A DNA stretch of 64,000 bases from Chromobacterium violaceum ATCC 12472 (GTDB lineage: Bacteria; Pseudomonadota; Gammaproteobacteria; Burkholderiales; Chromobacteriaceae): contig NC_005085.1 in the NCBI RefSeq assembly GCF_000007705.1, positions 434,001 through 498,000 of the forward strand, written 5' to 3'. Below are positions 47,101 through 55,532 of this stretch, in pieces; within the stretch, counting starts at the first letter, position 1, and every line of letters starts with the position of its first letter. The translations under genes were made by a program, and so were the position numbers. The notes under the pieces are model-generated. The model was not told where the DNA came from and ran no database searches. It saw nothing but the letters and a program-made list of their open reading frames with translations.

Positions 47101-49712
47101 CCGACAGCGCGGTGACGCCCAATACCGCCACCCGCACCGTCAGTTTCGTGGTCAACGACGGCACCAAGAACAGCGCGGCCACCACCAAGACGGTGACGGT
47201 GGCCGCCACCGACCAGACGCCGATCGCCACCGCCAGCGGCGGCAGCGCCGCCTTCACCGCCGGCAACAACACCGCGTCGACGCCGGTGGCGGTGGATGGC
47301 GGCATCACCCTGTCCGATCTGGACAACACCACGCTGGCGTCGGCGACGGTATCCATCACCGGCAACTTCCACAGCGGCGAGGACGCGCTGGCGTTCAGCA
47401 ACACCAACGCCACCACCTACGGCAACATCAGCGCCAGCTACAACAGCGGCACCGGGGTGCTGACGCTGACGTCCAGCGGCGCCACGGCCACGCTGGCGCA
47501 GTGGCAGGCTGCCTTGCGCGCGATCACCTACACCGACACGGCGATCACCCCGAACAACGCCACCCGCACCGTCAGCTTCGTGGTCAACGACGGCACCAAG
47601 AACAGCGCGGCGGCGACGCGGACGGTGACGGTGGCCGACACCGACCAGACGCCGATCGCCACCGTGTCCGGCGCCAGCGGCAGCTACACCATCAGCGGCA
47701 CGCCGACGCCGGTGGCGGTGGACAGCGGCATCACCGTGTCCGACCGCGACAACACCACGCTGGCGAGCGCGACGGTTTCGATCACCGGCAACTTCCACAG
47801 CGGCGAGGATGTGCTGGCCTTCACCAATACCAATTCCACCACTTACGGCAATATCGTCGCCAGCTACAACAGCGGCACCGGGGTGCTGACGCTGACCTCC
47901 AGCGGCGCGACGGCGACGCTGGCGCAATGGCAGGCCGCGTTGCAGGCCGTCACCTACAACGACACCGCCGGCTCGCCCAATACCGCCACCCGCACGGTCA
48001 GCTTCACCGTCAACGACGGCACCGTCAACAGCGCCACCGTCACCCGCAATATCGCCATCCAGCTGCCGACGCCGACGGTGGCCGGCCTGACCGCCGGCAC
48101 CGACACCGGCAGCAGCAGTTCCGACGGCATCACCGACGACAACACGCCGACGGTGACCGGCACCGCGGTGGCTGGCAGCACGGTGACCATCTATGTCGAC
48201 GGCGTCGCGGTCGACACCACCACGGCGAACGGCAGCGGCGCTTGGAGCTATAACTTCGTCTCCAGCCTAGCCGACGGCAGCCACGCGATATCGGTGATGG
48301 CCAGCAGCGGCGGCGTCAACAGCAGCGTGTCGTCCTCGTATGGCGTGGTGATCGACACCGCGGCTCCCGCCGCGCCGAACGGCTTGGCGCTGACGGCTGC
48401 CACCGACACCGGCAGCAGCAGCTCGGACGGCAAGACCAGCAATAACCAGCCTACGGTGCAGGGCACGGCCGAGGCGAACAGCACGGTCACCGTGTATGTC
48501 GACGGCACGGCGGTAGGGACCGCCACCGCGGACGGCAGCGGCGCGTGGACTTACAATCTGACCAGCAGCCTGAGCGAAGGCAACCACAGCATCCGCGCGA
48601 CGGCGACCGACGCTGCGGGCAACATCAGCGGCCAGTCGACCGGATACAACATCACCGTCGATACCGCCGCGCCGCAGGTACAGAGCGTCGTCGCCGGCGC
48701 GCCGCTCGACACCACCGCCAGCAGCCTGTCCTACCAGGTGACGTTCACCAAACCGGTGGCCGGGTTCGCCGCGGACAGCCTGAGCCTGGTCACCAGCGGC
48801 AGCGCGCATGGCACCATTGCCGGCGTGACGGCTCTCAACGCCACCACCTACGTCGTTCAACTGACGGGCGTCGGCGGCGCCGGCTCGTTGTCGCTGGCGA
48901 TCAAGAACAGCATGGTCAGCGACAAGGCCGGCAACCTGCTGAGCGGCCAGGCCACGATGCCGTCCTATCGTGTCAGCGCCCCGGTGGTGAGCAACAACGT
49001 CGTGCCTCCGGTCGCGAGCGCCGCGCCGACCACGACGGCCAGCGTCATCCAGTTGCCGCCCATCACGCCCAACATCGTGCTGGCGGCGGTTGGCGGCACG
49101 CCGGCCGTTGCCACCGGCAGCGAGCATGCGGACAACGCCGCCCAAAACCTGCTGGCTGAGGCTACGCATGCCGGCTCGAGCGCCAATGCAAACCCGCTGG
49201 GTGCCAACGGGCTGGACAATGTCAACGGCAGCGCGCCGGGCTTCGTCAGCAACACCGCCATCAATCCGACCATCGCCCTGCAGGTGAATCCGGATCTGGG
49301 CGTGCGTCCGCTGGCGTCCGGGCAGTCGTTCTCCATCGCCTTGCCGCCAGCCACCATCATCACCCGCGAGTCTTCCGCCAATCTCAGCATTGTCGCGCGC
49401 CAGAGCAATGGCCAGCCCTTGCCGGCGTGGCTGAAGTTCGACCCGGGGACGGGCCGCTTCACCGGGCAGGCGCCGGCGGGATGGAACAAGCCGGTTTCGA
49501 TCGACATCCGGGTGCAGGACAAGACCGGCCACCATGGCAACAGCCATATCCAGCTCAATTTCGGCAAGCGGCAGGCAACGACGACGCAGGCCCGCAAAGC
49601 GACGCCGCCCGCTGCCGGCAAGCTGGCGCTGAGCCGGCAGTTCGACCATCACGGCCAAGGCGGCTTCCTGCAAAGGCTGGCCGCGCTTCTGGGAGAAGAC
49701 AAGCAGGCATAG
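44148..49712 (+). CDS. Giant LEPR-motif/DUF4347 repeat surface protein
   Basis: The 1854-residue protein has LEPRMMFDGA at residues 27-36, an N-terminal motif of LEPR-XLL-type secreted repeat proteins, with no classical signal peptide. Residues ~91-250 are a DUF4347 domain (VVFVES...IHIISHG...LYGCDVAEG). From ~437 to 1307 there are ~144-residue repeats with the recurring SITGNFHSGED core. Ig-like modules occupy ~1308-1615, and a putative Ig/He_PIG domain lies near 1715-1806. No RTX nonapeptides, transmembrane anchor or LPxTG occur. The likely role is adhesion or biofilm. It heads the export cluster. Confidence 0.9.
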   Translation: MAWWKSTGRESAKQAARPVGRLLLQALEPRMMFDGAVAASVGEAAHHVDPAHDAARVDAQQRHGETAAAVAAAAQQRGAASARDTHAQGPQVVFVESDVANYRSLIAQLPSNYQVVILDSSKDGLAQIAQWARTHHGYSAIHIISHGQENDLQLGTAELTTANVGSRQAELATIGQALRPGGDILLYGCDVAEGSDGAALVNAIARESGRVTAGSTDPTGAASLGGDWTLEYSTGLLHAAALDLPGYNGLLTRPTSGTTAFDTLDGSTTVIPTGQTSLTVSNFLGWNFTMQMNSASDGQNEMIIVEKDGSSSVETVDALSDGSKQITYFSVKPNDGSLFTLNSISVVLDGYNSSFSGGTLVLQGYLNGSLVSGATLSQSVSDIDNSGSVVTFNVSSNSNFQGIDSFRVVPSTGNNVTGLIGIGAINATNFHFPGPTLTTSGGSSAYSSGTGSAVAVDSGVTLSDTAASTQTSATVSITGNFHSGEDVLAFTNNGSTMGNISGSYNSGTGVLTLTSAGSTATNAQWQAALEAVTYQDSSLTPNTSSRTISFAITDASSNTSSTVTKTVTVAADAAPVISNLNGDSNTYYAGNGAVHLDTGTAALVTDSDTTSLNGGNVTVHISANGQSAEDALGIDSSGSVTLSSGTTVGSTVSVSGVAIGTIATNGDGVSGHDLIVSLNGNATTARLATLLQALNYNNTAAGIPNTSTRTIQVTVNDGRGGTSSAASVTMAVSAAPVLATTSGGSAAFTAGDNATSTPVAVDGGITVTDNVSPTLASGTVSITGNFHSGEDVLAFTNNGSTMGNISGSYNSGTGVLTLTSSGGTATLAQWQAALRAVTYTDSAVTPNSATRTVSFQVADGSSNTSAALTRTVTVTQTDQTPIATASGGSTAFTAGDNTTSTPVAVDGGITLSDLDNTTLASATASITGNFHSGEDSLSFTNTSAVTYGNIVASYNSGTGVLSLSSSGATATLAQWQAALRAVKYTDSAVTPNTATRTVSFVVNDGTKNSAATTKTVTVAATDQTPIATASGGSAAFTAGNNTASTPVAVDGGITLSDLDNTTLASATVSITGNFHSGEDALAFSNTNATTYGNISASYNSGTGVLTLTSSGATATLAQWQAALRAITYTDTAITPNNATRTVSFVVNDGTKNSAAATRTVTVADTDQTPIATVSGASGSYTISGTPTPVAVDSGITVSDRDNTTLASATVSITGNFHSGEDVLAFTNTNSTTYGNIVASYNSGTGVLTLTSSGATATLAQWQAALQAVTYNDTAGSPNTATRTVSFTVNDGTVNSATVTRNIAIQLPTPTVAGLTAGTDTGSSSSDGITDDNTPTVTGTAVAGSTVTIYVDGVAVDTTTANGSGAWSYNFVSSLADGSHAISVMASSGGVNSSVSSSYGVVIDTAAPAAPNGLALTAATDTGSSSSDGKTSNNQPTVQGTAEANSTVTVYVDGTAVGTATADGSGAWTYNLTSSLSEGNHSIRATATDAAGNISGQSTGYNITVDTAAPQVQSVVAGAPLDTTASSLSYQVTFTKPVAGFAADSLSLVTSGSAHGTIAGVTALNATTYVVQLTGVGGAGSLSLAIKNSMVSDKAGNLLSGQATMPSYRVSAPVVSNNVVPPVASAAPTTTASVIQLPPITPNIVLAAVGGTPAVATGSEHADNAAQNLLAEATHAGSSANANPLGANGLDNVNGSAPGFVSNTAINPTIALQVNPDLGVRPLASGQSFSIALPPATIITRESSANLSIVARQSNGQPLPAWLKFDPGTGRFTGQAPAGWNKPVSIDIRVQDKTGHHGNSHIQLNFGKRQATTTQARKATPPAAGKLALSRQFDHHGQGGFLQRLAALLGEDKQA
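45456..48065 (+). repeat. Tandem ~432-bp coding repeats within the surface protein
   Basis: Five copies of the SITGNFHSGED core begin at 45576, 46491, 46923, 47355 and 47781. The last four are about 432 bases apart. Between the first two is a more divergent unit. A ~115-base segment of copy 1 (from 45576) matches copy 2 (from 46491) with one difference. Such near-identity within a gene allows unequal recombination and length change. Confidence 0.9.
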
Positions 49713-49775
49713 TTGGCAGTTGCAGGCAGCGCCGGGGCAAGCCCGGCAAACCGACAACGCTCAAGGGGGAGCAAT

Positions 49776-51296
49776 ATGCAATCCGATTTTCAGACAAGAC
49801 CGCGTTCAGGCGGCTTCCGTTTGGCTCCGCTGGCGCTGGCGCTGGCGCTGACAGGCTGCGCGGTGGCGCCGCAGCCGCTGAGTCTGGCCGACCGGCAGGC
49901 TCAGCTAGCCGCCGACCGGCAGATCATGTTCGGCAGCCAGGAGGCGGTGACGGCGCCGGTGACGCTGCAGGAGGCGATGGCGCGGGCATTGAAGTACAAC
50001 CTGGATTACCGGGTGAAACTGATGGAAGAGGCGATGGCGCAGCGGCAGCTGGACCTGTCCAGCCTGGACATGCTGCCCAAGCTCGCGCTGGCCGCCGGCT
50101 ATACCGCCCGCAGCAAGGACAACGCGTCGTCGTCGCAGAACGTCGCCACCGGCGAGCAATCGCTGGTGCCGTCGATCTCGACCGAGAAGCGCGACCGCAC
50201 CGCCGATCTGAACCTGAGCTGGAACGTGCTGGATTTCGGCGTCAGCTATTACGCCGCGCAGCAGCAGGCTGATCGGGTGCTGATCCTGGAGCAGCGTAAG
50301 CGCAAGGTGGCGCAGCAATTGATGCAGCAGGTGCGCGAGGCCTGGTGGCAGGCCGCCGGCGCCCAGCAGTTGCAGGGGCGGGTCGACGCCCTGTTGAAAG
50401 ACGCCCAGTCCGCGCTGGAGGACGCGCGGCAGGTGGAGAAGCAGAAGCTGCGCTCGCCGTTGGATGCGCTCAACTACCGGCGCCAGCTGCTGGATGTGAT
50501 CCGCCAGATGACCGCGGTGCGCAACGCGCTGTCGCAGGCCAAGCCGCGGCTGGCCGCCATCATGAACGTGTCGCCCGGCCAGGATTTTCAGGTGGCGACG
50601 CCGTCCGGCATGCCGGTGCCGACGTTGGGAATGGACGTCGAGCATATGGAAGAGATGGCCTTGCTGAACCGGCCGGAAGTGGTCGAGGCGCAGTACAGCA
50701 GCCGCATCGGCGCGCTGGAAACCCGCAAGGCCATCGCCAAGCTGCTGCCGGGCTTGGAATTCAGCGTCGGGCAGCATTACGACAGCAACAAATTCCTGGT
50801 CAACAATTCTTGGAGCGACGCCGGGCTGCGCATCAGCTGGAACCTGCTCAACCTGTTCAGCGCAGGGCCGATCACCCGCGCCGCGGACGCCCAGAAACAG
50901 GTCAGCGATTCGCAGCGGCTGGCGCTGAACATGGCGGTGCTGACCCAGGTTCATGTCGCCTACCTGGATTTCCAGGGCAAGGCCAGGCAGTACCAGTTGG
51001 AGCACGAGCTGAGCGGCGTCGACCAGGCCATCTATCAGCAGACCCGCAACGCGGTGGAGAGCGGGGCGTCGGCGCGGCTGCAGGGCATACTCGCCGACGC
51101 CAACGCGGTGTTTTCGTCGCTGCGGCTGTACCAGTCCTACGGCGATCTGCAGAACGCCTACGGCCTGATGGGCGCCAGCCTGGGCCTGGATCCGATGCCC
51201 GCCACCACCAAGGGATACGATCTGGCCTCGCTGAGCCAGGCGCTGAAGGGCGCGGAGAGCCAGTGGCAGGGCACGGTCTCCGGGGGCAAGCCGTGA
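49776..51296 (+). CDS. TolC-family outer-membrane lipoprotein of the export cluster
   Basis: The 506-residue protein has a signal sequence ending in a lipobox (LALTGC) and the outer-membrane-factor pattern, with LQEAMARALKYNLDYRV near the start and a repeat with ALLNRPEVVEAQYSSRIGALETRKAIAKLLPGL. It should form the outer-membrane exit channel. AAGGGGGAG precedes ATG 49776. It is 63 bases from the repeat-protein stop and overlaps the first adaptor as GTGA. It is distinct from the NodT-type protein at 16477. Confidence 0.92.
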   Translation: MQSDFQTRPRSGGFRLAPLALALALTGCAVAPQPLSLADRQAQLAADRQIMFGSQEAVTAPVTLQEAMARALKYNLDYRVKLMEEAMAQRQLDLSSLDMLPKLALAAGYTARSKDNASSSQNVATGEQSLVPSISTEKRDRTADLNLSWNVLDFGVSYYAAQQQADRVLILEQRKRKVAQQLMQQVREAWWQAAGAQQLQGRVDALLKDAQSALEDARQVEKQKLRSPLDALNYRRQLLDVIRQMTAVRNALSQAKPRLAAIMNVSPGQDFQVATPSGMPVPTLGMDVEHMEEMALLNRPEVVEAQYSSRIGALETRKAIAKLLPGLEFSVGQHYDSNKFLVNNSWSDAGLRISWNLLNLFSAGPITRAADAQKQVSDSQRLALNMAVLTQVHVAYLDFQGKARQYQLEHELSGVDQAIYQQTRNAVESGASARLQGILADANAVFSSLRLYQSYGDLQNAYGLMGASLGLDPMPATTKGYDLASLSQALKGAESQWQGTVSGGKP

Positions 51297-52027
51297 GGGC
51301 CGCCTGGCTGGTGATCTGCATGTGGTTGCCGCTGGCTGCGGCGGCGCCGACGGGATCGTCGGTGAACGCCGCCGACGGCCGCATCCGCGTGCAGCTGATG
51401 TCGCGCCACGCCGTGACCTTGTCCAGCGAGATTCCGGCCAAGATATCCGCGATTCCGGTGGTGGAGGGCGGCAGTTTCCGCCGCGGCCAGGCCTTGGTCG
51501 AGTTCGATTGCAGCAGCTACCGCGCCCAGCTGCGCAAGGCCCAGGCTTCGCTGGAGGCGGCCAGCCAGCTGTTGAAAGTGAACAACCAGCTGGCCAAGTA
51601 CAACTCGGTCGGCACGCTGGAGCTGACCCAGGCCCAGGGCAAAGCCAAGGAGGCGGCCGCCGACGCCAGCTACGCGCAGACGCTCGTGTCCAAGTGCAGC
51701 ATCGCCGCGCCGTTCGAAGGCCGGGTGGCCAAGCGCAGCGCGGCGGTGCACCAGTACGTGAACCCGGGCAATCCCATCCTGGACATTGTCGACACCGACT
51801 CGCTGGAGCTGCGCATGCTGGTGCCGTCCAAATGGCTGGCGACGTTGAAGCCAGGCAGCCGTTTCACGGTGGCTGTGGACGAGCTGGGGGCCAGCTTTCC
51901 GGCGCGCATCGAGCGGTTGGGCGCGCAGATCGACCCAGTCAGCCAGACCATACTGGCGATCGGCGTGATAGACGGCAAGGCCGCCAATCTGCTGCCCGGC
52001 ATGAGCGGCTGGGCCAGCTTCAAGTAG
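51293..52027 (+). CDS. Periplasmic HlyD-like adaptor
   Basis: The 244-residue protein starts with GTG 51293, in the GTGA overlap with the TolC-family gene, followed by a signal peptide (to about residue 18, ending AAAA). It has a membrane fusion protein core: a first half-lipoyl segment (VVEGGSFRRGQALVEFD), a short hairpin (EAASQLLKVNNQLAKYNSVG), a second lipoyl half (CSIAAPFEGRVAKRS) and a C-terminal beta-barrel. It is much shorter than usual adaptors. It probably bridges the TolC-family channel to the membrane proteins encoded next. Confidence 0.88.
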   Translation: MRAAWLVICMWLPLAAAAPTGSSVNAADGRIRVQLMSRHAVTLSSEIPAKISAIPVVEGGSFRRGQALVEFDCSSYRAQLRKAQASLEAASQLLKVNNQLAKYNSVGTLELTQAQGKAKEAAADASYAQTLVSKCSIAAPFEGRVAKRSAAVHQYVNPGNPILDIVDTDSLELRMLVPSKWLATLKPGSRFTVAVDELGASFPARIERLGAQIDPVSQTILAIGVIDGKAANLLPGMSGWASFK

Positions 52028-52034
52028 GCCGGCC

Positions 52035-53360
52035 ATGGGACACGCCGACCGCAGCCGGGAACTGGCCACGCTGCTGCAGCTGCTGCACCGCGCCCGGGAA
52101 GCCGACGGCGCGGCGCGGCTGGGCTTCGTCATGGTCAACGAGACCCAGCATTTGCTGCCTTATCGCCAGGCTGCGTTCTGGCGAGAGGGCCTGCGCGCGC
52201 ATGTCGCGGCCTTGTCCGGGCTGGCCGAACCCGACCCCACCGCGCCCTATCTGCAATGGCTGTCCGCCGTGTTCCGCCATTTGGAGAAAGGACGCGCCGA
52301 CCAGATCAGCGCTTGTTGCGACGCATCGGACCTGCCCGAGCAGCTGGCTGAAGAGTGGCCGCATTGGCTGCCTGAGCATGGACTGTGGCTGAGGCTGGGC
52401 GAGCAAGGCGCGCTACTGCTGGCGCGCGACCTGCCATGGAGCGAATACGAGGTCCATCTGGCCGAGGAGTTGTCGCATGGCTATGGCCACGCCTTGCGCC
52501 AGTACGCGCCGCGCCGGGACTGGACGGCGCTGGCGAAGGCGTGGCTGCATGCCGGCCCGCGCCGCAAGCGGCTGCTGATCGCCGCGCTGATCGTTGTCTG
52601 CTTCCCGGTGCGCCTGAGCGTGCTGGCGCGCGCCGAAGTGGTGCCCAGCGATCCCGTGCTGCTGCGCGCGCCGGTGGCCGGCGTGATAGACAAGGTGGCG
52701 GTTTTGCCCAACCAGCCGGTCAAGCGCGGCGCGGGGCTGTTCGACCTTGACGCCACGGTGTTGTCCAGCCAGCTTGCTCTGGCGAAGGAGGAGGCCAGCG
52801 CGGCGGAGGAAAGCTTCCGCGCCAGCGCCCAGCTGGCATTGACCGATGACAAGGGCAAGCTCGCTCTGGCGCAGGACAAGGCCAGGCTGGAAGAGAAGGG
52901 CATCAACGCCGATTTCGCCGGCCGGGAATTGAAGCGCCTGCATGTCACCGCGCCGGCGGACGGCGTGGTGGTGTTTTCCGACCGCAATGACTGGCAAGGC
53001 AAGGCGGTGGCCCAGGGCGAGAAAGTGATGACGCTGGCCGATCCGGCCAAGGTGGAGCTGACCGCCTGGCTGCCGGCGGCGGAGGCGATCGATCTGCAGC
53101 CGGGCGGCAAGGTGACGCTGTATCCCAACGCTTCGCCGTTCCAGTCGTACGAGGCTACGCTGCTGCGGATCGCTTACAAGGCCGAGGCCAGCGAGGGCAA
53201 TCTGCTGGCGTACCGCCTGCAGGCCCGCTTTGTCGGCGGCCAGCGGCTGCCGCTGCTGGGGCAGATGGGCACCGCGCGGGTGTACGGCGACTGGGTTCCG
53301 CTGGCGTATTACGTGTTGCGCCGGCCGTTGACTGCCGCGCGGCAGTGGCTGGGCTGGTAG
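52035..53360 (+). CDS. Membrane-anchored HlyD-like adaptor with N-terminal GAF-like domain
   Basis: The 441-residue protein has ~170 N-terminal residues resembling a cytoplasmic GAF-like sensor domain (LATLLQLLHRAREADGAARLGFVMVNE), one transmembrane segment near residues 178-196, and a periplasmic HlyD-like part with LLRAPVAGVIDKVAVLPNQPVKRG and VTAPADGVVVFSDRND. Ordinary HlyD proteins have only a short cytoplasmic tail. The gene is 7 bases after the previous one and 1 base before the M50 gene. The GAF assignment is tentative; it could be an uncharacterised domain. Confidence 0.82.
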   Translation: MGHADRSRELATLLQLLHRAREADGAARLGFVMVNETQHLLPYRQAAFWREGLRAHVAALSGLAEPDPTAPYLQWLSAVFRHLEKGRADQISACCDASDLPEQLAEEWPHWLPEHGLWLRLGEQGALLLARDLPWSEYEVHLAEELSHGYGHALRQYAPRRDWTALAKAWLHAGPRRKRLLIAALIVVCFPVRLSVLARAEVVPSDPVLLRAPVAGVIDKVAVLPNQPVKRGAGLFDLDATVLSSQLALAKEEASAAEESFRASAQLALTDDKGKLALAQDKARLEEKGINADFAGRELKRLHVTAPADGVVVFSDRNDWQGKAVAQGEKVMTLADPAKVELTAWLPAAEAIDLQPGGKVTLYPNASPFQSYEATLLRIAYKAEASEGNLLAYRLQARFVGGQRLPLLGQMGTARVYGDWVPLAYYVLRRPLTAARQWLGW

Positions 53361-53361
53361 C

Positions 53362-55461
53362 ATGGCCTCCCGCGCACTGCCACCGCTGCGCCAGGAATTG
53401 ACGCTGCACGCGGGCCCCGACCTGGCGGATGGATCGCCCAGCTGGATGCTGCATGATCCGGCGGCCAACCGTTATTACCAGCTGGGCTGGGCGAGCTTCG
53501 AGATGCTGTCGCGCTGGACGCTGGGCAGCGGCGCGGCGGTGCTGGAGGCGGTCAATGCCGAAACCACGCTGCATCTGGGCGAGGACGATCTGGCGGAGCT
53601 GCTGCGCTTCCTGTCGCTGCACCAACTGCTGCAGGCGGTGGACAGCGACTGGCTGTGGCGCGTCCGCCAGGCGGGCCGGCCAAGCCATGCGATGTGGCTG
53701 TTGAAGAACTATCTGTTCTTCCGCATTCCCCTGCTCAGGCCGGAGGCCTGGCTCAATCGCCTGCTGCCCTGGTGCGGCTGGCTGTTCCGGCCCGCATTCT
53801 GGTGGGCGATGGCCGGCGTCGCGCTGCTGGGCCTGGCGCTGGTCTCTCGCCGCTGGGACGAGTTTACCCACACGTTTTCCGGCTATGGCGGCTGGACGGC
53901 CGCGCTGGGCATCGCGGCGTCGCTGAGCCTGGCCAAGATGTCGCATGAATTGGGCCATGCGTTGACCGCCCGCCATTTCGGTTGCCGGGTGCCGGCGATG
54001 GGCGTGGCCTTCCTGGTGATGGTGCCGGTGTTGTACACCGACACCAACGACGCCTGGAAGCTGCCTTCCCGCCGCCAGCGGCTGCTGATCGGCGCGGCGG
54101 GCATGCTGACCGAACTGACGCTGGCGGCCTGGGCTACGCTGGCCTGGTGCGCGCTGCCGGAAGGGCCGCTGCGCGCCGGGGCTTTCCTGCTGGCTTCCAC
54201 CACCTGGCTGGCCACGCTGGCCGTCAACTCCAGCCCCTTCATGCGTTTCGACGGCTATTTCCTGCTGTCGGACTGGCTGGGCGTGCCCAATCTGCACGCG
54301 CGCGCTTTCGCGCTGGCGCGCTGGCAGCTGCGGCGCTGGCTGCTGGGGCTGGACGACCCCGTTCCGGAGCGCTTCCCGCCGGCCCGCCAGCGCGGCCTGA
54401 TCCTGTTCGCCTGGGCGACCTGGCTGTATCGCCTGGTGTTGTTCACCTCGATCGCCCTGCTGGTCTACCACATGTTCTTCAAGGCGCTGGGCCTGCTGTT
54501 GCTGTTCGTCGAGCTGGGCTGGTTCATCGCCAGGCCCATCGTCGGCGAGGTCTCCGCGTGGTGGGGGCGGCGCGCCGATTTGCGTTGGCGGATGGAGACC
54601 CGCCGCAGCGCCGCTTTTCTGGGGCTGACGCTGCTGTTCCTGATCCTGCCGTGGCAGAGCGAGCTGTCCAGCCCCGCGGTGATGGGAGCGGCCCAGTCGC
54701 AGGGCTTGTACGCGCCGGAGGCCGCCGTGGTGTCCGAAGTGAGCGTGCGCGAGGGGCAGCGGGTGAAGGCCGGCCAGGCGCTGGCCAGGCTGGCGTCGCC
54801 GCAGTTGGACCAGCGTCTGGCGCTGGCCAGGGTAGTCGAAGCGGATCTGGCCTGGCAGGTGGCGCAGCAGTCTTTCAACAGCGATTTGCAGAGCAAGGGC
54901 ACGGCCTTGCAGCAGCAATGGCAGGCGGCGCGCCAGCAGGTGGCGGGCCTGCAGAGCCAGCAGGCCAGGCTTGTGCTGACGGCGCCGTTTCCAGGCCGAG
55001 TGGCCGATGTCAGCGAGGCGTTGAGGAGTGGTACCGTGGTGAGCCAGGGCGAGCGCCTGCTGCAGGTGGTGGGCGGCGTTGGCGCGCGCGGCGAAGCCTA
55101 TGTCGATGAGGATGGCCTGGCCGGCTTGCGCCGGGGCGACGCCGCGCGTTTCGTGCCGGACAGCGGCGAGACCTGGGCCATTGCCTGCCGGCTGGGGCCG
55201 ATAGACCGCCTCAACCAGGCCGTGCTGGAACAGCCCTTGCTGGCATCCGTGTACGGCGGGCCGATCCCGGTAGAGCAGCGCGAGCATGATTTGGTGCCGC
55301 TGCGCGCGATTTTCCGGGTCCGTCTGGAGAACTGCGACCGGCAAGCGGCGCCGCTGCGGGAAATGCCCGGTTGGGCGCGGCTGAGCGGCCAGCGCTACAG
55401 TCTGCTGTCGCTGGGGTGGCGCAGGCTGGCGGCCGTGTTGGAGCGCGAGGCTGGGCTGTAG
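53362..55461 (+). CDS. PqqD-like/M50 site-2-type protease/HlyD-like fusion
   Basis: The 699-residue protein joins three parts. Residues ~20-95 resemble a PqqD/RRE winged helix (HDPAANRYYQLGWASFEML). Residues ~110-440 are a polytopic M50 metalloprotease with HELGH at 195-199 and a second-zinc-ligand motif with FDGY at 296-299 (Asp297). Residues ~445-699 carry the two lipoyl halves of a HlyD-like adaptor (APEAAVVSEVSVREGQRVKAG and VLTAPFPGRVADVSEAL). It could cleave a membrane-inserted signal region of the repeat protein and pass it to the TolC-like channel. This role is inference. Confidence 0.88.
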   Translation: MASRALPPLRQELTLHAGPDLADGSPSWMLHDPAANRYYQLGWASFEMLSRWTLGSGAAVLEAVNAETTLHLGEDDLAELLRFLSLHQLLQAVDSDWLWRVRQAGRPSHAMWLLKNYLFFRIPLLRPEAWLNRLLPWCGWLFRPAFWWAMAGVALLGLALVSRRWDEFTHTFSGYGGWTAALGIAASLSLAKMSHELGHALTARHFGCRVPAMGVAFLVMVPVLYTDTNDAWKLPSRRQRLLIGAAGMLTELTLAAWATLAWCALPEGPLRAGAFLLASTTWLATLAVNSSPFMRFDGYFLLSDWLGVPNLHARAFALARWQLRRWLLGLDDPVPERFPPARQRGLILFAWATWLYRLVLFTSIALLVYHMFFKALGLLLLFVELGWFIARPIVGEVSAWWGRRADLRWRMETRRSAAFLGLTLLFLILPWQSELSSPAVMGAAQSQGLYAPEAAVVSEVSVREGQRVKAGQALARLASPQLDQRLALARVVEADLAWQVAQQSFNSDLQSKGTALQQQWQAARQQVAGLQSQQARLVLTAPFPGRVADVSEALRSGTVVSQGERLLQVVGGVGARGEAYVDEDGLAGLRRGDAARFVPDSGETWAIACRLGPIDRLNQAVLEQPLLASVYGGPIPVEQREHDLVPLRAIFRVRLENCDRQAAPLREMPGWARLSGQRYSLLSLGWRRLAAVLEREAGL

Positions 55462-55532
55462 ACCACGTTTTGGGCCGCGGCCGGCCCGCCGCGCGCGAAG
55501 TCCGATTTCCATAACCCGACAAGGAGTCCCAC

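Noticed and set aside
45456-48065. Possible CRISPR array or non-coding satellite
   Set aside because: The ~432-bp repeats stay in frame and encode coherent beta-rich modules; no short direct repeats with unique spacers.
44148-49712. RTX toxin or LapA-type adhesin
   Set aside because: No GGxGxDxxx nonapeptides, no LapA retention or LapG cleavage motif, and no type I ABC gene in the cluster.
53155-55512. Minus-strand frame of about 785 codons opposite the M50 gene
   Set aside because: GC-rich shadow with Gln/Arg/Pro-rich product; the plus strand has coherent motifs and tight operon spacing.
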